A stretch of DNA of 38,421 bases from Chloroflexota bacterium (lineage in GTDB: Bacteria; Chloroflexota; Dehalococcoidia; Lucifugimonadales; Lucifugimonadaceae), in the NCBI GenBank assembly GCA_002714425.1, contig PAXI01000011.1:26830-65250 (forward strand). Reading direction: 5' to 3'. Of the stretch, positions 16,059 through 24,220 are shown piece after piece. Each line of letters starts with the position of its first letter. The stretch's first letter is position 1. A program made the translations under genes and the position numbers. The notes under the pieces are model-generated. The model ran no database searches and had not been told where the DNA came from. It worked only from the letters and a program-made list of their open reading frames with translations.

Positions 16059-16232
16059 TTACATATTTGAATTAACAGTTTGATGAGTTAATTGATTATC
16101 TGATTCATCTCTTATAGATTTAGAATTTATAGTATATCCACAAACTATACATCTAAGATAAGATCCAAAATTATCTTTTCCTAACTCTACTGTTCCATCA
16201 CTACATCTTACACATGATTTAAAATAAAGCAT
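16059..16232 (-). CDS. Small zinc-ribbon protein
   Basis: A 57-residue protein with two CxxC knuckles: CVRC (7-10) and CIVC (28-31), joined by SDGTVELGKDNFGSYLR. The order C-x2-C, glycine turn, G-S-Y-L-x-C-x2-C-G-Y is a textbook zinc ribbon. AGGG precedes the ATG and a TATAAT lies 24 nt upstream of it (minus strand, 16262-16257). I recall similar tiny ribbons in Chloroflexota genomes but cannot confirm this here. The function is unknown; zinc ribbons of this size often bind nucleic acid or a protein partner. Confidence 0.7.
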   Translation of the reverse strand: MLYFKSCVRCSDGTVELGKDNFGSYLRCIVCGYTINSKSIRDESDNQLTHQTVNSNM

Positions 16233-16256
16233 AAACTACCCTTTAAACTAACTGTA

Positions 16257-16262
16257 ATTATA
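16257..16262 (-). promoter_or_regulatory. Possible -10 element for the small zinc-ribbon genes
   Basis: A perfect TATAAT on the minus strand (seen as ATTATA on the plus) 24 nt before the ATG at 16232. No good -35 box is present at 16-18 nt. An A/T-only inverted repeat (16336-16342 with 16347-16353) at the end of the preceding beta-lactamase-fold gene could be a weak terminator. Nothing else was seen in 16233-16351. Confidence 0.3.
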
Positions 16263-16351
16263 AATATATCCGGTATCGAGTATTTTAAACATAGGAAATT
16301 TTTTACGGGTTTTAACTAATTTTGTACTCTAGTAAAAAAATAATAATATTT

Positions 16352-17719
16352 TTATAATTTTTTATACTTAAAACCACCTAGCATAAAAAAAGGTGTATTT
16401 TTCAGATATGAAATCTTGATTATTTCGCCTTTTGCCCTACCAGATAAAACAATAAAATTTTTCTTACAATCTTCAAGTAACCTAAGCTTAGACGGGGCAT
16501 GCATTTTATACTTATTGTAATCGTCATTATTTAATAACCAAAATTCACCATTAATATAATTTATGTCTAGATAAAGACCAGGTTCAGCAAAATATGTACC
16601 TAAAATATTTTCAAGATCAATTTCTTTATTTTTATAGTTTGGTTTATCTGTAATATTATTTCGATTTTCTATAAGAGTATTTATTAGAGATATAGAAAAA
16701 TCATTTGGAAAATTGTTAGGCCATAAATCTGACAATATGACTAAACCACAATTATATTTTTTTGAAAAAACAATATTAGAGGAGTAACCATAAATACCTC
16801 CACCATGCATATATAAATTGTCATTATTATTCTTGAGAATCCTCCAAGCATATGCTTGAGCATGCTCCCAATTATCGGAAATATATACTGGCATATGCAT
16901 TTCAAATAAACTATCAGGATCAAGTATTTTCTCAGGAGAAAAACCATCTGATGATAAATGAAATAAAATCCAATTAAGTAAGTCTTCAGTGCAAGAGAAT
17001 AATCCTCCTGCTGCTATCATAGAGTGCATTTCAATAAAATCTTCCTTAATCACTTTATTTAATTCAAAAGAAAATTTATTTCCCAATATGAGATTTTTTT
17101 TATCATCCTCGGAAGGATAAAAAAAAGTATTCTTAAGACCAAGTGGTTGAAGAATTTCATCCCTTAAGTATTTTTCTAATGGCATTTTACTTATTTTCTC
17201 AATTAATATTCCTAAAAGACAATATGCCAAATTAGAATATTTCCACTGAACATCCTGATGGGCTACAATATCAATTTCTGAAAGATTATCAATAAGTTCA
17301 TTCTTTGTTATAAAATTTTTAGTCTCCCAATTATTAAATTTATGCTCTGTAGACAAACCTGAATAGTGAGTTAGCATTCTCTTAATAGTTACTTTCTCCA
17401 ATGTACCCGCCGTGGAGCTAGCTACTGTAAAATCAGGCATATGAACTAGTAATGGATCATCCAACGTAAGTTTGCCTAAATCTCTTAGTTGTAAAATTGC
17501 AGCGGCGATAAATGTTTTTGTTATAGAAGCAACACGAAAAAGACTATTATTATTTATATATTGATTTTTAGATAGTTTTTTATTAACTATAGAATAGGAT
17601 GAAAAAAAATTTTGATTCTCACTATAAATACCTAGTGAAAAATTTTGGGGCAATGAATTTTCTGAAAAATTATTAGCATAATTTTCTTCTATTAAGGCTT
17701 GATAATTTATTTTGGTCAT
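16352..17719 (-). CDS. Serine hydrolase of the beta-lactamase/class C fold
   Basis: A 455-residue protein with the three penicillin-recognising-enzyme motifs: S65-I-T-K68 (SxxK, nucleophile and base), Y161-S-N163 (YxN) and H305-GGG (third motif, HxG type). It also has MLTHYSGL (115-122), common in esterase/peptidase members. About 110 extra C-terminal residues follow the catalytic domain, as in several EstB or D-aminopeptidase-like enzymes. No signal peptide is visible, so it is probably cytoplasmic and unlikely to be an antibiotic-degrading beta-lactamase. The ATG has no Shine-Dalgarno. Divergent from the small membrane protein and MFS genes, 77 nt apart. The substrate is unknown. Confidence 0.87.
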   Translation of the reverse strand: MTKINYQALIEENYANNFSENSLPQNFSLGIYSENQNFFSSYSIVNKKLSKNQYINNNSLFRVASITKTFIAAAILQLRDLGKLTLDDPLLVHMPDFTVASSTAGTLEKVTIKRMLTHYSGLSTEHKFNNWETKNFITKNELIDNLSEIDIVAHQDVQWKYSNLAYCLLGILIEKISKMPLEKYLRDEILQPLGLKNTFFYPSEDDKKNLILGNKFSFELNKVIKEDFIEMHSMIAAGGLFSCTEDLLNWILFHLSSDGFSPEKILDPDSLFEMHMPVYISDNWEHAQAYAWRILKNNNDNLYMHGGGIYGYSSNIVFSKKYNCGLVILSDLWPNNFPNDFSISLINTLIENRNNITDKPNYKNKEIDLENILGTYFAEPGLYLDINYINGEFWLLNNDDYNKYKMHAPSKLRLLEDCKKNFIVLSGRAKGEIIKISYLKNTPFFMLGGFKYKKL

Positions 17720-17796
17720 AGTATTAATATAATTTTTAAATATAATATCTATTATGAATTTTAAATTAAAATAATCAATATTGAAAATAGATTACT

Positions 17797-18009
17797 ATGA
17801 ATAAGATTAGCGAAAATATAAAATTATCTCCTAGAAGAAATAATGGAATTACATTCATGATAATTAGTATTATATTTTCGATATTATTACTAATTTATTT
17901 ATCTGCTGGGATAGCTTTTGATAGAAGTATTGAAAGAGCCAATATTGGACAAGAAGCTGAAAAGCAATGGTGGGAAGATCAAATTCTATATATTTGCCCA
18001 CTTCATTAG
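17797..18009 (+). CDS. Small single-pass membrane protein upstream of an MFS carrier
   Basis: A 70-residue protein with a polar, basic N-terminus (NIKLSPRRNNG), one hydrophobic helix (about 18-42) and a short acidic, tryptophan-containing tail (EAEKQWWEDQ). It ends 6 nt before the MFS gene, so the two are co-transcribed and probably translated together. I do not recognise a named family. The basic flank before the helix predicts the N-terminus inside and the tail outside. The obvious hypothesis is an accessory subunit of the transporter. Confidence 0.65.
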   Translation: MNKISENIKLSPRRNNGITFMIISIIFSILLLIYLSAGIAFDRSIERANIGQEAEKQWWEDQILYICPLH

Positions 18010-18015
18010 GTAATA

Positions 18016-19272
18016 ATGAAAAAAATTATAAAAAATCATAATATATACCATTATGCATGGGTAATTGTTCTTATTTGTGCTGTTGTACAAATGGTAGGAG
18101 CTGCCATAAGAATAGGCTTTGGTGTGCTAGTTGACCCCTTAGTTGAAATATTTGGGTGGTCATCAGGATCCATAGGTCTAGCCTATGCTTTTATGTCGAT
18201 TATTACCGCATTTTCATCACCTATTGCAGGCTTCCTTTGTTTTAAAATAGGCTGTAAAAAAACAATGATTTGGGGAACTATATTATTTTTCATTGGAATG
18301 ATTTGGATCTCTCAGATTAGTCAAATATGGGAGTTATATGTATCCTACGGATTAGTTTTTGGAGTTGCTCAATCCTTTTTGTTAGTTCCAGCTGTACCTA
18401 TTGTTTCTAATTGGTTTGATAAATATCTTGGATTAGGTACTGGATTAATGATGGGGGCATGGAGTTTAGGACCAGCAATATCAGTCCAAATACTAGCAAT
18501 ATTTTTCGAAATATATGGCTGGAGAGACTCATTTATAATCATAGGTATTACTGGCACATTAGTTCTTTTGACATTCTTATTTTTTCTAAAAGACACTCCT
18601 AATGAAATCAAAAAATTTCCCTATGGTTTTTCTGTAAAAAAGAAAAATAAAAAAGATAGAAATTTTTCTCTTTTAGAGCAAAAAAATATACAAAGACTAA
18701 TTTATAAAAAAAATGAGTTTTGGAATCTTATAAATATTCATTTCTTAGGCTGTGTAAGCCATTCAATTATTCTTGTTGGAATTATACCCATGGGCATAAA
18801 TGCAGGGTTATCTAGCTTAAGTGCAGCCGGTATTCTTACAACATTATCAGTAATAAGTATTTTTAGTAGAATAATAACTCCAATTATTGCAGATAAATAT
18901 GGTTCAAAACCAATAATGTTTTTTAGCCTATTCGGACAAGGAATTGGCGTATTGATACTTCTAAATGCAACTGAGGCATGGGAATTTTATACTTTTGCTG
19001 TTTTATGGGCCATACCATATGGTGGAGAAGGAGCAGCGTTCCCAATTATCAATCGTCAATATTTTGGGAAATTTCCTATTGGAACAACCTATGGATGGCA
19101 GATATTTGGAGCTGGATTAGGTATGGCACTAGGGGGAATATTACCTGGTATTATTTTTGACTTGAATAAAAGCTATAATTTAGCTATTATTTTATCAGCT
19201 CTATTTAGTATTTTTGCTTCAATAATAATTTTGTTTTTGAAAAATACAAAAAAAGAAATTATTCCTACATAA
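18016..19272 (+). CDS. MFS transporter, monocarboxylate/oxalate-formate type
   Basis: A 418-residue carrier with about 12 hydrophobic segments and a basic central loop (about 196-230, KKKNKKDR). The first half begins YAWVIVLICAVVQMVGAAIRIGFGVLVDPLVEIFGW (split by function: helix 1, then a family-typical G-F-x-V-x-x-x-P loop). The second half has the A-D-K-Y-G-S-K-P motif after helix 8, the MFS A-motif equivalent. The arrangement fits the monocarboxylate/oxalate:formate antiporter group, so an organic anion is the likely substrate. It is preceded by a Shine-Dalgarno-like TAGGTAA and sits between a small membrane protein and a DUF1028 gene. Confidence 0.87.
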   Translation: MKKIIKNHNIYHYAWVIVLICAVVQMVGAAIRIGFGVLVDPLVEIFGWSSGSIGLAYAFMSIITAFSSPIAGFLCFKIGCKKTMIWGTILFFIGMIWISQISQIWELYVSYGLVFGVAQSFLLVPAVPIVSNWFDKYLGLGTGLMMGAWSLGPAISVQILAIFFEIYGWRDSFIIIGITGTLVLLTFLFFLKDTPNEIKKFPYGFSVKKKNKKDRNFSLLEQKNIQRLIYKKNEFWNLINIHFLGCVSHSIILVGIIPMGINAGLSSLSAAGILTTLSVISIFSRIITPIIADKYGSKPIMFFSLFGQGIGVLILLNATEAWEFYTFAVLWAIPYGGEGAAFPIINRQYFGKFPIGTTYGWQIFGAGLGMALGGILPGIIFDLNKSYNLAIILSALFSIFASIIILFLKNTKKEIIPT

Positions 19273-19292
19273 GTTTATACAGGACGACAAAT

Positions 19293-19988
19293 TTGACATT
19301 TACAATAATGGGTTTCGATAAAAAAAAGTCCAGAATAGGAATAGCAATTGCTACTTATTCATTAGCCGTTGGATCAACATGTCCTCAATTAGTTAAAAAT
19401 AGATATGCTATAACTTCTCAGGCATCAACAAATCCACTTATTGGGGAAAAAATAGCTAAAGAAATAAAAAAAAAAGATCCTCGATCAACCATCAATAAAA
19501 TCTTAAACAAAGATAAATTTCTGGAATATCGTCAAATAGCAGTCTTATCATTAAGTGGTGATAAGTATACTCATACTGGTTCAAAAACGAAGGATTTCAA
19601 AGGATCTATTATAAGTAAAAATTCTATTGCAATAGGTAACTTCTTGCACAACGAGAAAGTTCTTATAAATATGATGGAATCATTTGAAGAAAATCCTGAA
19701 TATGAGTTAGGTGAGAGACTCATAAAAAGTTTAACAGCAGGTAAAAAAGCAGGAGGTCAACTTGGAAGTGATGGTCAACATTTACCAGAAAGATCAGCAT
19801 GTTTGATGATAGGTTCAAAAGATGAAATATTTCCAATAAATATAAGAATAGATTTTTCAGAAAAACCTATTGAAGATTTGTCAAAAGCCTTTGAAGAGTA
19901 TAAAAAAATGCATGATTATTATCTTGCAAGGGCAGGAGACCCATCAAAAATACCATCACAAGATGACTGGGTAAAAAAAATTAAATGA
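19293..19988 (+). CDS. DUF1028 family protein
   Basis: A 231-residue DUF1028 protein. The hallmarks are MTFTIMGFD followed by IGIAIATYSLAVGS (17-30) near the start, then an AITSQAS strand, IGNFLHN, AGKKAGGQLGSDGQHL, and ERSACLMI. The fold is believed to be Ntn-hydrolase-like, though no activity is firmly established. The start is TTG at 19293 with AGGA 8 nt upstream; the later ATG (19308) would cut the first strand. DUF1028 genes often lie beside amino-acid or peptide catabolism genes. It follows the MFS gene by 20 nt, so uptake and hydrolysis of one substrate class is plausible. Confidence 0.85.
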   Translation: MTFTIMGFDKKKSRIGIAIATYSLAVGSTCPQLVKNRYAITSQASTNPLIGEKIAKEIKKKDPRSTINKILNKDKFLEYRQIAVLSLSGDKYTHTGSKTKDFKGSIISKNSIAIGNFLHNEKVLINMMESFEENPEYELGERLIKSLTAGKKAGGQLGSDGQHLPERSACLMIGSKDEIFPINIRIDFSEKPIEDLSKAFEEYKKMHDYYLARAGDPSKIPSQDDWVKKIK

Positions 19989-20021
19989 ATCAATAAAGAT
20001 AAATAAAGTATAAAAATAAAT

Positions 20022-20060
20022 AAATACTAAATATAATTAGTATTTGTAGAATAGTATAAT
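20022..20060 (+). promoter_or_regulatory. Promoter with inverted repeat before the TPP enzyme and carotenoid operon
   Basis: AAATACTAA (20022-20030) and TTAGTATTT (20037-20045) are a perfect 9-bp inverted repeat with a 6-nt centre. A consensus -10, TATAAT (20055-20060), follows. The repeat covers the place where the -35 box would be, so it may be an operator for a dimeric regulator. It lacks a T-tract, so a terminator for DUF1028 is less likely. No -35 consensus is visible. Confidence 0.4.
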
Positions 20061-20078
20061 TTAAAAAAAAGGACAATT

Positions 20079-21740
20079 ATGACAAATATATCTGGAAAAC
20101 ATGCTCTACTTAAAATGCTTCAAAAAGAAGGAGTAAATTATATGTTTGGCAATCCTGGAACAAGCGAAGCACCAATGATGGCAATAATGAATGAATATCC
20201 ATCTATTGAGTATGTACTTGTACTGCAAGAAGGTGTTGCTGTTGGTTTAGCTGAGGGATATGCAAGAGCATCAAAAAAAATTCCTTTTGTAAGTTTACAC
20301 ATCGATAATGGAATGGCAAATGGACTTTCACTTATGATTGATCAGTTATACTCCGGTACACCTATGGTAATGACAGCAGGGAACAAAGATATCAGAAAAA
20401 TGGCAGCAGGAAGATCCGATTTAGCAGATATGGCAAGACCTTTTGCAAAATGGAGTACAGAAATTACTCATGCAGAACAAGTTCCATCAGTTATAAGAAG
20501 AGCTTTTCAAGAAGCAAAAACCCCTCCCACTGGCCCAACGTTCATATCGATGTCTCAAAATGCTTTTGATGATGTTGCTGATGTTAATTTAATCCCATCA
20601 TCGGATGTACATATATCTACAAACATAGATGATAAAACATCAGAAGAAATATGCGATATAATAATGCCATCTAAAAAACCAATCCTAATTGTCGGTGATA
20701 GAATATCTCAAACTAATGCTGTAGATGAAGCCATAAAACTTGCTGAGGTTGCAGGAATGAGAGTATATGGACACAACTCTTCTGAAGTTAATTTTCCAGC
20801 TAATCATCCATTGTGGCAAGGCAACTTAAATATGCGAACTATTGAAGCTGTAACAGCTGTAAAAAATGCTGATGTAATTCTTGCAGTAGGATGCCCAGTC
20901 TTTGAAGACTTCTTTTTTCAAAAAGGAGAATTTGTTAGCTCTAATACCAAACTAATTCATATTGATATAAATAACAATGAAATTGGTAAATCTGAACCGA
21001 CTGATATTGGGATAATAGCATCACCTAAAAATGCAATGAAAAAATTATTTGAAAATCTTGAATCACTTATGACAGGCCCATACAGAGAAGCCTCATCTTT
21101 TAGGACAATAGAAGCAAAGTACGAAAGTGACACACGAAAAGAAAATCACAAAAATCTTATCAACCAGAAAATGAAAAATGGACAAGCTATGTCACCAGCG
21201 AAAATGCTAGATGAATTAGCAAAAGCACTTCCTGAGCAAAGTTCAGTATTTAATGACGGTGTAAGTAGCAGCCAACTATTATTTGAGTCTATGCTTCCAT
21301 CAAAAAAAGGATCATATTATGGGTGTAGAGGCCAAGCAATTGGCTGGGGAATTGGTGCTACAATGGGTATGAAACTAGGAGACCCCTCGAAAGCTGCAGT
21401 TGGAGTAATTGGTGATGGTAGCGCAATTATGACAATTCAAGGTTTATGGACAGCTGCAAATTCTAAAATACCATCGATATTTGTAATATGTAATAATTCA
21501 TCTTACAGGGTACTAAAAATTAATATGAATCATTACCATAGATTAAATAATTTTGAACCTCCTAAATCTTATTTTGCAATGGATTTTCATCATGAGATAA
21601 ATTTTGCTGAACAAGCAAAAGCATATGGTATTAATGGTATTAGAATAGAAAACCCAGCAGATATTAATAGAACACTAAATAAAGCAATTGATTCTGGAGA
21701 GCCAACAGTAATAGACATGATAATTGATGGATCGATATAA
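20079..21740 (+). CDS. Thiamine-pyrophosphate enzyme, benzoylformate-decarboxylase-like
   Basis: A 553-residue ThDP enzyme with the three-domain pyruvate-oxidase/decarboxylase layout: FGNPGTSEAP (23-32) and the cofactor-activating Glu in LQEG (E51), the central domain about 190-330, and the C-terminal ThDP motif GDGSA (445-449) to NN (472-473). The pattern matches benzoylformate decarboxylase more than acetolactate synthase; H74 aligns with the BFDC active-site His70, but the region of its His281 reads VFEDFFF, with no histidine. The reaction could be decarboxylation or cleavage of a 2-keto or 2-hydroxy-acyl substrate; the identity is unknown. GGAC precedes the ATG. crtB starts 9 nt downstream, so it is probably part of the same transcript. 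Confidence 0.8.
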   Translation: MTNISGKHALLKMLQKEGVNYMFGNPGTSEAPMMAIMNEYPSIEYVLVLQEGVAVGLAEGYARASKKIPFVSLHIDNGMANGLSLMIDQLYSGTPMVMTAGNKDIRKMAAGRSDLADMARPFAKWSTEITHAEQVPSVIRRAFQEAKTPPTGPTFISMSQNAFDDVADVNLIPSSDVHISTNIDDKTSEEICDIIMPSKKPILIVGDRISQTNAVDEAIKLAEVAGMRVYGHNSSEVNFPANHPLWQGNLNMRTIEAVTAVKNADVILAVGCPVFEDFFFQKGEFVSSNTKLIHIDINNNEIGKSEPTDIGIIASPKNAMKKLFENLESLMTGPYREASSFRTIEAKYESDTRKENHKNLINQKMKNGQAMSPAKMLDELAKALPEQSSVFNDGVSSSQLLFESMLPSKKGSYYGCRGQAIGWGIGATMGMKLGDPSKAAVGVIGDGSAIMTIQGLWTAANSKIPSIFVICNNSSYRVLKINMNHYHRLNNFEPPKSYFAMDFHHEINFAEQAKAYGINGIRIENPADINRTLNKAIDSGEPTVIDMIIDGSI

Positions 21741-21749
21741 TTTTTTCAT

Positions 21750-22763
21750 ATGGACTATATAAATAAGGAAAAAGCAAAATTAGTTTGGACTCAAAAAGAT
21801 TGGAAAGATAAACATTTTGAAGCCAAGAAGAAAGTACTTGAATTTCCAAATTATAGTGCAAATATAGATCATGCTTCAAACTGGGGAAAAGCGATCTTAA
21901 AAAAATTCAGTTCATCATTTTTTACAGTTACTAGGCTTCTTCCAGAAAAGAAAAAAAAAGATGTTCAAATTATTTATGCAGCAGTTCGATATCCTGATGA
22001 AGTTGTAGATTCTTTTAACCTTTCAAAGTCTGAAAAAGTTCAAATCTTAAAACGATTTGAATTAGACTTCGTTAAATCTAAAAATTATAAGAATATTTAC
22101 GAAATGCTAAATAATAATATTTCATTAACAATTGCTGGTTTTAGAGATGTATGTAATCGTTATAAAATTCCCGATAAATACTACATAGCTTTCCTTGATG
22201 CTATGAAAAAAGACATAGAGTCCAGTGTATATAAAGACTGGAAAGACCTTATAGATAATTATATTTTTGGTTCAGCAACTGTGGTGGGATACTTTCTTTC
22301 ATACGTATATGGGCATTCAAAAAATTCATCTCTAGAGGAATGTATGGAAACCTCGAAGTCACTAGCAATAGCACTACAATTAACTAACTTTGCAAGAGAT
22401 GTTTCTGAAGATTCGATTAGAGGAAGATGCTATCTTCCAAAAGACCAAAAAGATCATAAAAATCAAATTATATACAACGGAGTAATTAATAAGAATATTG
22501 ATGACATAATTTCATCAAAACTCTTATTAGCGAATGAGGCAAAAAGATGGTATGAAAAATGTTCTAATAGAATAGATAATTTTACAGAGGACAGTAGATT
22601 AGCAATTAAAGCCTGTCATACATTATATTCAAAATTAAATAATAAAATTCTTAAACAGGAAAATAATTTTCAAAGAGAAAGTTTATCAGTAGTTGAAAAA
22701 ATCTCTATTATACCTAAAAATCAATATCTAAAATTAGCTATAGCATTGGTAATGAATAAATGA
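21750..22763 (+). CDS. crtB: Phytoene/squalene synthase family protein
   Basis: Joins two prenyl diphosphates head to head (usually two geranylgeranyl diphosphates to phytoene). The 337 residues hold both Mg-diphosphate motifs: D83-EVV-D87 and D217-VSE-D221, plus the SSFFTVTRLLP helix (55-65) and RGRCYLP (224-230). Length and order fit CrtB. It starts the carotenoid run, overlapping crtI by 4 nt (ATGA). Whether the product is C40 phytoene or a C30 analogue cannot be read from the sequence; the CruF-type gene in the same run favours C40. Confidence 0.88.
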   Translation: MDYINKEKAKLVWTQKDWKDKHFEAKKKVLEFPNYSANIDHASNWGKAILKKFSSSFFTVTRLLPEKKKKDVQIIYAAVRYPDEVVDSFNLSKSEKVQILKRFELDFVKSKNYKNIYEMLNNNISLTIAGFRDVCNRYKIPDKYYIAFLDAMKKDIESSVYKDWKDLIDNYIFGSATVVGYFLSYVYGHSKNSSLEECMETSKSLAIALQLTNFARDVSEDSIRGRCYLPKDQKDHKNQIIYNGVINKNIDDIISSKLLLANEAKRWYEKCSNRIDNFTEDSRLAIKACHTLYSKLNNKILKQENNFQRESLSVVEKISIIPKNQYLKLAIALVMNK

Positions 22764-24220
22764 AAAATAAACTTTTTATAATCGGTGGAGGAATGGGAGG
22801 CATATCTGCGGGTTTATACCTTTCTAAAAGTGATTTTGAAATTCATATTTTTGAAACAAATAGTACTTTAGGAGGGAGAGCAAATATTCTAGATTTAGAT
22901 GGTTTTATTTTTGACACAGGGCCATCATTACTAAATTATCCATGGGTTTTTGATGATTTATATAAATTTATTGGAACCTCTTTAAATGAAGAATTAGAAT
23001 TACAAAAAATTGATCCGGCAATTAAGTATTATTGGCCAGACGGAGAAACTTTTCAACTTTCATCAGACTTAACAAAACTTTCACAAGAATGCATAAGATT
23101 AGATTCAAGAGATGGAATAGGTTTATTAAATTTTCTGTCTGATGCAAGAAAAAAATATAGTGTTTCTTTTGATAATCTAGTAACTCAAAATACTCAGTCC
23201 CCACTTAAATGGTTCTTTTCTGCTGGATTAAGAAATATACTTAAACTAGGTTTATTTAGGTCAATGGAATCACAACTTAATTTGCATTTTAAGAATAAAA
23301 AAATAATTGAAGCCTTTGGTTCATACGCAATGTACTTGGGCGGAGCTCCTCATGATTTACCAGGAATCTTTTCAATATTACCATTTGGAGAACTTGAATA
23401 CGGATTGTGGCTACCAAAAGGAGGAATGTATAAATTAGTAGAATCATTAGAAAAATCTCTTGTAAAACAAGGGGTAATAATACACAAAAATACTAAAGTA
23501 AAAAATATAATTAAAGAAAAAAATCATGTCAAAGGAATTACATTAATAAATGATGAAAAATTATATTGTGACCAGATAATTTCTAACGTAGATTTACCTA
23601 CAACGATGAATAAATTACTTGAAGATAAAAAATTCAAATCACCTAAAATGACGCCAGGAGTAATAACTTATTATTTGGGAATAAATAAAAAATTAGATAA
23701 TTTGGAGCATCATAGCGTTTTTTTCCCAAAAAATACAAAGTTTGCATATGAAGAAATAATGAAAAATAATAATATACCTGAAGATATTCCATTTTATATC
23801 TCTGTAGCATCCAATAATGATCTTTCATTAGCTCCAAAAAATAAATCAGGTGTATTCATACTTATTCCAGTACCACTAAAAAATAAAGATTATGCTTGGG
23901 ATAAAATGAGTGAACAACTACTTAGTAAAGTCTTATTAAGATTAAGAAAACATAAAATTATAATCAACAATGAAGATATTATAAACAAAGAAACTATTTC
24001 TCCAAAAAAATGGGAAGATTTATTTGGTCTTCATATGGGTTCTGCTTTTGGTGCCTCACATAACCTATTTCAAGTTGGTCCATTTCGAAATTCAAATAAA
24101 TCTAAAAAATATAAAAACTTATTCTTTGTTGGAGCATCCACAACACCAGGAACAGGTTTACCGATGTGCGTGCTAAGCGGAAAAATGGTTGCAGAAAGAG
24201 TATTGCAAAATAATGAATAG
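22760..24220 (+). CDS. crtI: Phytoene desaturase CrtI
   Basis: FAD-dependent carotenoid desaturase, 486 residues. It has the dinucleotide fold FIIGGGMGGISAG (6-18), the ETNSTLGGRAN segment (31-41), FDTGPS around 53-58 and the C-terminal flavin motif GASTTPGTGLPMCVLSG, typical of bacterial CrtI. It should introduce the conjugated double bonds into phytoene. The ATG lies in the ATGA overlap with crtB; the next gene begins 8 nt before its stop. The second desaturase of the cluster is only distantly similar, so the two probably act at different steps. Confidence 0.9.
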   Translation: MKNKLFIIGGGMGGISAGLYLSKSDFEIHIFETNSTLGGRANILDLDGFIFDTGPSLLNYPWVFDDLYKFIGTSLNEELELQKIDPAIKYYWPDGETFQLSSDLTKLSQECIRLDSRDGIGLLNFLSDARKKYSVSFDNLVTQNTQSPLKWFFSAGLRNILKLGLFRSMESQLNLHFKNKKIIEAFGSYAMYLGGAPHDLPGIFSILPFGELEYGLWLPKGGMYKLVESLEKSLVKQGVIIHKNTKVKNIIKEKNHVKGITLINDEKLYCDQIISNVDLPTTMNKLLEDKKFKSPKMTPGVITYYLGINKKLDNLEHHSVFFPKNTKFAYEEIMKNNNIPEDIPFYISVASNNDLSLAPKNKSGVFILIPVPLKNKDYAWDKMSEQLLSKVLLRLRKHKIIINNEDIINKETISPKKWEDLFGLHMGSAFGASHNLFQVGPFRNSNKSKKYKNLFFVGASTTPGTGLPMCVLSGKMVAERVLQNNE

